Below, piece after piece: positions 14,058 to 19,646 of a DNA stretch of 31,070 bases (position 1 is its first letter; each line of letters opens with the position of its first letter). Below the pieces are notes generated by a model, which was given only the letters and a program-made list of their open reading frames with translations, did not search any database and had not been told where the DNA came from. The position numbers were made by a program, and so were the translations under genes. The stretch is from IMG/VR virus record IMGVR_UViG_3300015371_000125, positions 1 through 31,070 of that record; one strand, given 5' to 3'. This stretch comes from a virus.

Positions 14058-14398
14058 TGGCACTGCCCACCGAGATCGCGATCGACACGGTCACCCGCGT
14101 ACGCGCAACCACCACGACCGACTCCCATGGCAACGAGATCCGCTCCTGGGCCACCGCGACGACCTCGGACATCGTTGGGTGCTCCATGCAACCCGAGGAC
14201 GGCTCAGAGATCATCCTGGGGCGCGAGGAAGTCGTCTCGCGCTGGCAGCTCTTCCTCCCTCCGAACGCCGATCTGTTGCCGAGTGACCGCGTCCGCTTCG
14301 AGGGCATCACGTACGAGGTCGACGGATCGGTCCAGAAGTGGCCCGACATTGGTGGGCTGGGACATAAGTCTTGCCTGCTGAAGCTGGTCGAGGGCTAG
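14057..14398 (+). CDS. Head closure (stopper) protein
   Basis: A 113-residue protein (MALPTEIAIDTVTRVRATTTTDSHGNEIRSW...). The beta-rich pattern with a SMQPEDGSEIILGREEVVSRWQLFLPP centre and SDRVRFEGITYEVDGSVQKWPD near the end is typical of SPP1 gp16-like stopper proteins encoded after the adaptor. It plugs the portal channel after packaging and binds the tail. Start overlaps the adaptor stop (TAATG). Its 3' end overlaps a doubtful reverse reading frame. Confidence 0.8.
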   Translation: MALPTEIAIDTVTRVRATTTTDSHGNEIRSWATATTSDIVGCSMQPEDGSEIILGREEVVSRWQLFLPPNADLLPSDRVRFEGITYEVDGSVQKWPDIGGLGHKSCLLKLVEG

Positions 14399-14625
14399 GT
14401 CCTCAATTGCCGCTTGTTGTGTCTATCTAGACGCCAGGACACGTTGCGGCATCGCAGCCGCCACAGCCAGTGGAATGGGCGATAACACCACACCCAGGCC
14501 AGCAACCACAGGAGCGGGGTTTGGTTGTTGACGACCCGATGCCAGTGCCAGCGAGATAACCGGTCCCAAAACGGAAGACTCCGCTCGTATGAGTGGAGTC
14601 TTCGATTAATGAAGCGATTGATCAT
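14395..14625 (-). CDS. Doubtful small Trp-rich reading frame
   Basis: A 76-residue frame (MINRFINRRLHSYERS...) whose ATG overlaps the stop of the reverse gene upstream (TGATG). It has a Trp-rich hydrophobic stretch (TPLLWLLAWVWCYRPFHWLW) that could be a membrane segment. Against it: a perfect hairpin followed by TTTT on the minus strand lies within its first 25 codons, which would end transcription. It may be expressed only by read-through, or not at all. Confidence 0.35.
   Translation of the reverse strand: MINRFINRRLHSYERSLPFWDRLSRWHWHRVVNNQTPLLWLLAWVWCYRPFHWLWRLRCRNVSWRLDRHNKRQLRT
14568..14603 (-). terminator. Intrinsic terminator of the 58-residue reverse gene
   Basis: Left arm GAAGACTCCGCTC (14574-14586) pairs with GAGTGGAGTCTTC (14591-14603) along 13 positions with one G-T wobble and a four-base loop. 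Read on the minus strand it is followed by CGTTTTGGG, giving an intrinsic terminator 22 bases after the stop at 14625. On the plus strand no T-run follows. Confidence 0.7.
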
Positions 14626-14801
14626 CAGCCAGCCAGCGCCTTGTGCTCCAACACGGTGCGGTTCCCGTCCGCGTCCATCCAGACGCGCGGGCCGAGCTTG
14701 GTGAAGGCTTGATCCATGCTGGCCACGTAGCCCCGGACATCGTTGATATCGAAGGTGCCCAGCTTCCGACCCCGCTTGCTGGTGATCACTGCCTGCCACA
14801 T
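14625..14801 (-). CDS. Small reverse-strand protein under dyad-controlled promoter
   Basis: A 58-residue protein starting MWQAVITSKRGRKLG at the ATG at 14801, with AAAGGAAA upstream; a longer in-frame start at 14867 would run through the promoter and is rejected. The sequence (GTFDINDVRGYVASMDQAFTKLGPRVWMDADGNRTVLEHKALAG, in two parts) suggests a small alpha/beta fold. No family recognised. It is a complete one-gene unit read against the late operon, with its own promoter and terminator, which is typical of morons expressed outside the late programme. Confidence 0.7.
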   Translation of the reverse strand: MWQAVITSKRGRKLGTFDINDVRGYVASMDQAFTKLGPRVWMDADGNRTVLEHKALAG

Positions 14802-14838
14802 CTCGGTTTCCTTTCGTTGCTCCTTGCTGATGTCTAAA

Positions 14839-14867
14839 ACAATACACGGATAGGCGTGTAGTGCCAA
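14839..14867 (-). promoter_or_regulatory. Promoter with dyad operator (copy B)
   Basis: Read on the minus strand: TTGGCA at 14867-14862, a 17-nt spacer, TATTGT at 14844-14839. The spacer contains the perfect dyad TACACGCCTATCCGTGTA (14860-14843), with 6-bp arms and a 6-bp centre. The layout is base-for-base aligned with copy A. Start would be near 14832, giving a leader of about 30 nt. The site also lies just upstream of the forward GH16 gene and could affect it. Confidence 0.75.
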
Positions 14868-14885
14868 CTACTTTGGGGGGATACG

Positions 14886-16118
14886 TTGCACAAATCTTCG
14901 GCGGCACTCGCGGCGCTTGTACTCTGCGCCCTGGCCAGCCCGGCGTACGCAGCTCCTAGGCCGGCACCCGCGCCGGATACCACGATCACGTCCGTCAAAG
15001 ACAACGACTCTCCGGTCGGGGTCTTCATCGACGAGGACGGCGGCGGTGACGAGGGTGTGGTCGTTACCTACACCACTACTAACGCCACGGGTGCTCAGTT
15101 CAGCTTTGATAGTGGCGCTTGGCAGTCGTTGGGGGCGACTCCCGCATCGGTGCCTTTTCCTGTCGGGACGCACACGCTGAACGTGCGCGCTACGGCTAAG
15201 GGTGGCGTAGTCGATCCGACACCAGCAACGGTGTCGATCACCATGTGCCCGCAAGCTGGCTGTGCTACCGCGTCGCCTACACCGACGCCAACGCCGACGA
15301 CGGCTAGCCCTACGCCCACGCCGACCCCTACGCCCACCACAGCGAGCCCGACGCCGACCCCTACCACAGCAAGCCCTACGCCCACGCCGACATCGACGCA
15401 AAGCGCAGCGCCGCAGCCCAGCGGCCCCACCGGGACCTGGAATCTGGCCTTTCAAGACGAGTTCAGCGGCACCTCGCTGGACACCACGAAATGGAACCCG
15501 CAAGACGGGCGCACCAACAACAACGTGATCAGCGAGGCCGATGACATCACCGTGTCCGGCGGCAATGCGCACGTCTTCCTCAGCCAATCCGGCACCCAGG
15601 TCTACGGCGGATTCGCCGAGACCCGCACTTTCAACGTGATGCCCGGGACCGCGGTTGAGGCACGGGTCTATATGCCCGGAGCGTGCGCGGCCGGCGCAAC
15701 CTCGTGCAGCGAGGACATCTATGACTGGCCCGGCCTGGTGTGGACATCGGCCCGCGTCGACTGGTCCGAAGATGGCGAATACGACATCGCAGAGGGCCTC
15801 GGCGGCAGCCTGACGATCAATTACCACTCATGCAACGACACGACACCGACCCCTGGCTGTGGCGATGTGTCCAACAATGGCAGCCCCACTCCAACCTGCT
15901 GCTACGGCAACGAATGGCACACCGTCACCCTGGTGCGCGGCGCAACAAGCTCCAAGATCTATTGGGATGGCACGCTACAGCGCACTATTGCAGTGACGGA
16001 CTCCGGCAAGGCGCAGTCGATCATCATGAATATCGGCAAGTCCAACAGCCGCGCGGTGCATCTTGGCACGCAGGGTGAAGCGCTTGTCGACTACGTACGG
16101 GCCTGGACGCCGGCATGA
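14886..16118 (+). CDS. Secreted GH16-like glucanase
   Basis: A 410-residue protein, TTG start with GGGGGG six bases upstream. Signal peptide at residues 1-22 (basic start, hydrophobic core, cleavage after AYA). Residues 23-125 form an Ig-like beta module, 126-182 a Pro/Thr-rich linker (repeats of TASPTPTPT), and 183-410 a concanavalin-like GH16 domain starting WNLAFQDEFSGTSLDTTKWN. The catalytic signature GEYDIAEG (E298-x-D300-x-x-E303) is intact, followed by LTINYHS and IYWDG. Likely an exported enzyme cutting beta-linked glucan or galactan. A paralogous domain lies in the tail protein at 25152. The stop overlaps the peptidase start. Confidence 0.85.
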   Translation: MHKSSAALAALVLCALASPAYAAPRPAPAPDTTITSVKDNDSPVGVFIDEDGGGDEGVVVTYTTTNATGAQFSFDSGAWQSLGATPASVPFPVGTHTLNVRATAKGGVVDPTPATVSITMCPQAGCATASPTPTPTPTTASPTPTPTPTPTTASPTPTPTTASPTPTPTSTQSAAPQPSGPTGTWNLAFQDEFSGTSLDTTKWNPQDGRTNNNVISEADDITVSGGNAHVFLSQSGTQVYGGFAETRTFNVMPGTAVEARVYMPGACAAGATSCSEDIYDWPGLVWTSARVDWSEDGEYDIAEGLGGSLTINYHSCNDTTPTPGCGDVSNNGSPTPTCCYGNEWHTVTLVRGATSSKIYWDGTLQRTIAVTDSGKAQSIIMNIGKSNSRAVHLGTQGEALVDYVRAWTPA

Positions 16119-16816
16119 CCGAGGGTCCTCTGGGCCGGCGGCCGCCCACTGACTGGCGACACGTCGAGCGCTACCCACTGAGCGCCCTCGCGGGCCCGGA
16201 TCGACCAACCGAGGTCCCGAGTCCGGTCGGGGTCAACTGGTATGCAGAGTTTGACCATCCAGTCCAGAGCAACAAGGACCGGCGTTGGCGAGTAGCCCAG
16301 AGCGGCAGGCTGACGCGCGTCCGCGGCGGCCATTGCGTGTGTTTCTCCCCACCGTTCGTGACTGACACGACGCGCTGGTGGAGGTTCTACGACCAGGGCC
16401 AAGAGGGCGCCTGCGTGGGTTTCGGAGCCTCCCGCGCCATGTCCCTGCTGAACCGCAAAAGCTATGACGCTCGCTGGCTGTATCACGCAGCTCAGGAGAT
16501 CGACGAGTGGGCTGACACGCCCCCCGAGGAAGGCACGAGCGTACGCGCTGGTCTGGAGATCCTCCGCACTAGCGGTCATAGGGTGATGCGGGCTGGCTTC
16601 CCGCACCCCCCCAACCCGCGCGAGGGGATTGCGGTGTATCGCTGGGCGACCAGTATCGACGACTGGCTAGCCGCCATTGGCAGGCCCGGCGCCGACGAGG
16701 TCCCCTTCCTTAACTCATGGGGCACGACATACAGCCACATCACCTGGATGCCGACCGAGGTTGTGGAGCGGCTCCTCCGTGAGGACGGGGAGTTCCCCGT
16801 GATCACGGACAAATGA
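16115..16816 (+). CDS. Papain-like cysteine peptidase with permuted active-site order
   Basis: A 233-residue protein in ATGA overlap with the GH16 gene. Papain signatures: DQGQEGACVGF (oxyanion Gln94, nucleophile Cys100) followed by YDARWLYHAAQ, and FLNSWGTTY (Asn200). The His that normally lies between them appears instead upstream as VRGGHCVCF (His73), together with the PVGVNWYAEFD strand that normally precedes it. The order is thus His-Cys-Asn rather than Cys-His-Asn, consistent with circular permutation of the C1 fold. No signal peptide. Substrate unknown; it could process a virion protein or a host target. It is coupled to a ParB-like gene downstream. Confidence 0.75.
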   Translation: MTEGPLGRRPPTDWRHVERYPLSALAGPDRPTEVPSPVGVNWYAEFDHPVQSNKDRRWRVAQSGRLTRVRGGHCVCFSPPFVTDTTRWWRFYDQGQEGACVGFGASRAMSLLNRKSYDARWLYHAAQEIDEWADTPPEEGTSVRAGLEILRTSGHRVMRAGFPHPPNPREGIAVYRWATSIDDWLAAIGRPGADEVPFLNSWGTTYSHITWMPTEVVERLLREDGEFPVITDK

Positions 16817-17055
16817 CCCTGATCCCGCTCGAGCTAATCCTGTTCGGGCGCAATCCGCCCGCCGGTATGGATCTAGCGGTTATTGGTCTTTGGACAGCGA
16901 GGCTGCGGAAGACCGCCGAGCCGGTCGAGCCGCCGATCCAGGTCACGATCGTCGATCACTGTTATTACCGCGTCCACGACGGGCGACATCGAGTCTTCGG
17001 CGCATATGTCGCGGGGCGCACTCACATCGAGGCCGAAATCATTACCGACAAGTAG
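16813..17055 (+). CDS. ParB/sulfiredoxin-like small protein
   Basis: An 80-residue protein starting in an ATGA overlap with the peptidase. The C-terminal YYRVHDGRHRVFGAYVAGRTHIEAEI matches the DGxHR box of the ParB/Srx N-terminal fold, in which the GxHR loop binds nucleotide. The N-terminus supplies a short beta segment. The full ParB DNA-binding part is missing. Small stand-alone members of this fold can be nucleotide-dependent enzymes; here the role is unknown and may be linked to the coupled peptidase. Confidence 0.65.
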   Translation: MTLIPLELILFGRNPPAGMDLAVIGLWTARLRKTAEPVEPPIQVTIVDHCYYRVHDGRHRVFGAYVAGRTHIEAEIITDK

Positions 17056-17063
17056 GAGGACGC

Positions 17064-17219
17064 GTGATCATCCTTGGGCTCATTCTGTTGCTCTTGGGCT
17101 TCTTTCTTCACACCAGCATCTTGTGGACGATCGGGGTGATCGTCCTGATCATCGGGATCGTCTTTCTGGTGCTGGGTGCGCTTGGTCACCCCGTCCTCGG
17201 CCGGAACCGCTGGTACTAG
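17064..17219 (+). CDS. Small membrane protein, DUF6131-like
   Basis: A 51-residue protein with GTG start and AGGAGG upstream. Almost entirely two hydrophobic helices (MIILGLILLLLGFFLH and ILWTIGVIVLIIGIVFLVLGALG) and a short Arg/Trp/Tyr tail. The pattern matches DUF6131-type proteins found in actinobacteria, which points to the host group. Function unknown; it closes the accessory island before the tail-completion genes. Confidence 0.7.
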   Translation: MIILGLILLLLGFFLHTSILWTIGVIVLIIGIVFLVLGALGHPVLGRNRWY

Positions 17220-17223
17220 GGCC

Positions 17224-17493
17224 ATGGGCAGACTCGTACTCCACGACGCGGGCTTTCGACGCCTGCGCACCCTGCCCCAGATGGAGCGGCTCATGGGCCG
17301 CGCTGGGGAGGCCGTAGCCCAACAGGCGGGCGCTGACTATGGCGAGCCTGGACAGTTCGGCTGGGCCAGCTCACCGGGCAATGATCGCGCGGCTGTGGCC
17401 GTCTTCGGGAAGACCTTCCACGCAGACATGGACATCGCGCGACACCCGCACATCCTGATCGGTGCAATGCGAGCGGCTCGCCGTGTCGTCTGA
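17224..17493 (+). CDS. Neck / head-tail joining protein
   Basis: An 89-residue protein starting ATG at 17224 (MGRLVLHDAGFRRLRTLPQMERLMGRAGEAVAQQAG...). A long N-terminal helix, then beta strands (RAAVAVFGKTFHADMDIARHPHILIGAMRAARR) match the HK97 gp10-like neck protein family, which usually has a helix followed by strands. It follows a weak ribosome site. Position between stopper (upstream, past the island) and tail terminator supports the call. It overlaps the next gene's start by about 11 bases. Confidence 0.7.
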   Translation: MGRLVLHDAGFRRLRTLPQMERLMGRAGEAVAQQAGADYGEPGQFGWASSPGNDRAAVAVFGKTFHADMDIARHPHILIGAMRAARRVV

Positions 17494-17854
17494 GGCCATC
17501 GCGCCGCCTGATGTCGAGAAAGTCCTGATCGATTACCTGGAGCCACTGCTGGGCGTGCCCGGCTCCTCCAATGTCCCGCGCAACCGCCCGGACGCCTTCT
17601 TTCTGGTGACCTCGGTCGGCTCTGTGGGCAGTTTCAGCGGCGTCGCCCTGTACGAAGCGGTCATAACGGTCGAGAGTTGGAATGTCTCACGCACAGAGGC
17701 CTCCAGGATCGCCCGGGAGGCCGTGGCTCGTCTGCTAGCCGCGACCAGTTTCACCGCGCGTCCTGGGGGGCCTGGGTGGCTTCCAGATCCCGATTCCGGG
17801 ACGCCCCGCTACGTGTTCACCACGACCGTCTATATCCACGGAACCGTCCTCTAA
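17483..17854 (+). CDS. Tail terminator protein
   Basis: A 123-residue protein from the GTG at 17483 (an upstream GTG at 17462 would add seven residues). Order: helix PPDVEKVLIDYLEPLLG, beta VPRNRPDAFFLVTSVGSVG, a second strand ALYEAVITVESWN, helix SRTEASRIAREAVARLLAA and a C-terminal strand YVFTTTVYIHGT. This is the typical alpha/beta arrangement of the lambda gpU-like or gp17-like tail terminator that caps the tail tube. It sits right before the tail tube genes. Confidence 0.75.
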   Translation: MSSEAIAPPDVEKVLIDYLEPLLGVPGSSNVPRNRPDAFFLVTSVGSVGSFSGVALYEAVITVESWNVSRTEASRIAREAVARLLAATSFTARPGGPGWLPDPDSGTPRYVFTTTVYIHGTVL

Positions 17855-17863
17855 GGAGACCCG

Positions 17864-18118
17864 ATGCCCATCCAAACCCCGGAAGAGAACCCGGCACCCG
17901 TCGAGGTCCCGGCCAGCGCTGCCGAGGAGGCTAGCGCTGAAGACGCTCTCGTCCAGCACCCGACCTTTGAGGATCAAGTCCTCAGCATTCCGGCCGACAA
18001 GCTCGATGAGTACAAGGACGCCGGATGGAAGCCCGTGAAGGGCGAGAAGTACCAAGCCAAGGCGGTCCCCAGCGGCCGGACCTATCGCCACCACTTCGGC
18101 CTGAGCTCCACACCTTAA
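17864..18118 (+). CDS. Small hypothetical protein before the major tail protein
   Basis: An 84-residue protein with AAGGAG upstream of the ATG. A Glu/Pro/Ala-rich disordered N-terminus (MPIQTPEENPAPVEVPASAAEEASAEDA) leads to a small folded C-terminus (IPADKLDEYKDAGWKPVKGEKYQAKAV). The DAGWKPV element is seen in short phage and bacterial head-binding modules, which suggests a tail or head binding accessory. Family not certain. Confidence 0.6.
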   Translation: MPIQTPEENPAPVEVPASAAEEASAEDALVQHPTFEDQVLSIPADKLDEYKDAGWKPVKGEKYQAKAVPSGRTYRHHFGLSSTP

Positions 18119-18153
18119 TTAGCGCCGCCTAGCTATTCCGAAACCATTTGTCC

Positions 18154-18177
18154 CTCTCCGCGACACACGGCGGGGAG
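18154..18177 (+). other. Hairpin upstream of major tail protein gene
   Basis: CTCTCCGC (18154-18161) pairs with GCGGGGAG (18170-18177), one T-G wobble, eight-base loop. It lies in the 107-nt gap before the tail tube gene. It may stabilise or shape the leader of this highly expressed gene; no T-run follows, so a terminator is unlikely. Confidence 0.4.
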
Positions 18178-18225
18178 GTAAATCCCGCGCGCCCTCTCCC
18201 GTCTCTACCAAGGAGCCCCAGCCAC

Positions 18226-18807
18226 ATGGCAAACAACACAATCTCAGAGATCCAGGTCGCCGGCTCGGCGGTCACGGGAGCGGTCTTCTATGCCGTCCCG
18301 GGGACGGCGCTGCCGACCAACACCACAACCGCGCTCGCGGTCGCGTACAAGAACCTCGGCTATGTCGGGGAAGACGGCATCCAGCCCGCTCGTGAGGTGA
18401 GCGTGGATGAGGTCAAGGACATGAATGGCAATGTGATCCGGCGTGTTCAGACCGAGTTCTCCAAGAGCTACGAGATCGTCTTCCTCCAGGTCACCAATGA
18501 GGACCTCAACAACATCGTTTTTGGTGATGCTCAGGTAACCGTTACGGCCGCCACGGTGTCCTCAGGTCGGATCATCGCGATTCTTGACAAAGGCCTAACC
18601 GGTCCCCTCGGCGTAATCGTGATCGAGACGATCGACGGGACGGCCAAGGAGCGCCGCATCCTCCCGGTTGCCCAGGTGACCTCCATGGAGGAAGGCCCAC
18701 TCGTGGGGACCGCCGTGCGGCAGTACACCCTGACCGTGTCGGCCTACCCGGACACTTCGGGCAATTACGAGTACACCTACAACAACGACGGGGTTTTCTC
18801 GCCGTAG
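18226..18807 (+). CDS. Major tail protein (tail tube)
   Basis: A 193-residue protein from the ATG at 18226 with AAGGAG eight bases upstream; a longer upstream start would read through the leader. Beta-rich throughout: NTISEIQVAGSAVTGAVFYAVPG, YKNLGYVGEDGIQPAREVSVDEVKDMNG, FSKSYEIVFLQVTNEDLNNIVFG, then a short C-terminal QYTLTVSAYPDTSG. This is the usual siphovirus tail tube fold and size. It is followed by a hairpin and the chaperone genes, the standard order. Confidence 0.88.
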   Translation: MANNTISEIQVAGSAVTGAVFYAVPGTALPTNTTTALAVAYKNLGYVGEDGIQPAREVSVDEVKDMNGNVIRRVQTEFSKSYEIVFLQVTNEDLNNIVFGDAQVTVTAATVSSGRIIAILDKGLTGPLGVIVIETIDGTAKERRILPVAQVTSMEEGPLVGTAVRQYTLTVSAYPDTSGNYEYTYNNDGVFSP

Positions 18808-18811
18808 CCCG

Positions 18812-18842
18812 CCCGCGCTCGGCCGAGTGGGCTCCGCGCGGG
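18812..18842 (+). terminator. Hairpin after the major tail protein gene
   Basis: CCCGCGC (18812-18818) pairs with GCGCGGG (18836-18842); the loop contains the palindrome CTCGGCCGAG. It starts five bases after the tail tube stop. No T-run follows. It probably reduces transcription of downstream tail genes or protects the tail tube message. Confidence 0.5.
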
Positions 18843-18897
18843 AGGTTCACTCGGCCGTTAATCAGCTCCCGCGCATGTCACAGAAGGAATCCCGCGC

Positions 18898-19221
18898 ATG
18901 CCACCTAGGCAACCTCAAGATCACCTACCCAAGCAGCAGTCTCCGGCTACACCAGAAGAGCCTGAGGGGTTCTTCAGTTTTGAGCATGGCGAGCGGACTT
19001 ATGTCATGCCGAATAAGACGCTCGATGTCCTCACCCCCGGTTTCATCCGGACCCATCGCCACGACGAGGCCGACTTCCTCTTCTCGACAATCGAGCGGCT
19101 AACCGGTGATTCCGATGAGGGTAAGGAAATCCTGGCCGTGATCGACCAACTCCCGATCAAGGACTGGAAGACCTTTCAGAAGCGCTTCCAGGAGCACATC
19201 GGCGCGAGCCTGGGGGAATAG
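18898..19221 (+). CDS. Tail assembly chaperone, short form (gpG-like)
   Basis: A 107-residue protein (MPPRQPQDHLPKQQSPATPEE...). After a disordered N-terminus the core FFSFEHGERTYVMPNKTLDVLTPGFIRTHRHDEADFLFSTIERLTG and AVIDQLPIKDWKTFQKRFQEHIG matches actinophage tail chaperones. It binds and helps assemble the tape measure protein. It ends GASLGE at a GGGGGAATAG sequence where ribosomes can slip into the longer form. Confidence 0.85.
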   Translation: MPPRQPQDHLPKQQSPATPEEPEGFFSFEHGERTYVMPNKTLDVLTPGFIRTHRHDEADFLFSTIERLTGDSDEGKEILAVIDQLPIKDWKTFQKRFQEHIGASLGE

Positions 19222-19646
19222 ATTGGTTGCTGGATCTGGCGGATAACCACGGGCCGGCAATCCGCTACGACCTTCTCAAGCACGGCTATCGGTTGGAGTG
19301 GATGGGCACCCCCCGGCTTCCCTGGGGCGATGCTTACGCACTCGTTGCGATGCAGCCACCCGAGCACTCCGCAGTCTTTCGAGAGCTCTATCCCGAGAAC
19401 TATGACCTGACTCGCGAGGTCCGAATCCTCGAGATCATGGCCGTGCTCCTCCAGTCAGCCAACATCGCTCGCGGCAATCAGTCGGGGGCCAAGGCCAACG
19501 AATTCCCGCACACATTCAGTGACCTCTTTCCACGAGAGCGCAAGGCCCCAGCGGCGAACGAGGAGGACATCCTCGCCCAGATTGCGGCGTGGGAGCGGCT
19601 TAATGCGTCTCTAACGGAGCGAGGTGAGGATGGCTCAAGCGGTTGA
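18898..19646 (+). CDS. Tail assembly chaperone, frameshifted long form (gpGT-like)
   Basis: Predicted -1 frameshift fusion of about 249 residues. The downstream frame, open well before any start codon, continues IDWLLDLADNHGPAIRYDLLKHGYRLEWMG and has no good ribosome site of its own. Heptamer G GGG GAA at 19212-19218 sits immediately before the zero-frame TAG. The downstream frame is the -1 frame, as in lambda-type siphoviruses. C-terminal helices (EEDILAQIAAWERLNASL) end inside the tape measure start. The exact slip codon is inferred. Confidence 0.8.
19212..19218 (+). promoter_or_regulatory. Programmed -1 frameshift slippery site
   Basis: GGGGGAA read as G GGG GAA in the zero frame and followed by the stop TAG. 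The P-site GGG re-pairs perfectly after a -1 slip; the A-site GAA re-pairs imperfectly to GGA. The adjacent stop should cause a pause that favours slipping. Confidence 0.65.

Noticed and set aside
14625-14867. Longer start at 14867 for the reverse 58-residue gene
   Set aside because: The extension would translate through the -10, dyad and ribosome site; the ATG at 14801 has AAAGGAAA upstream.
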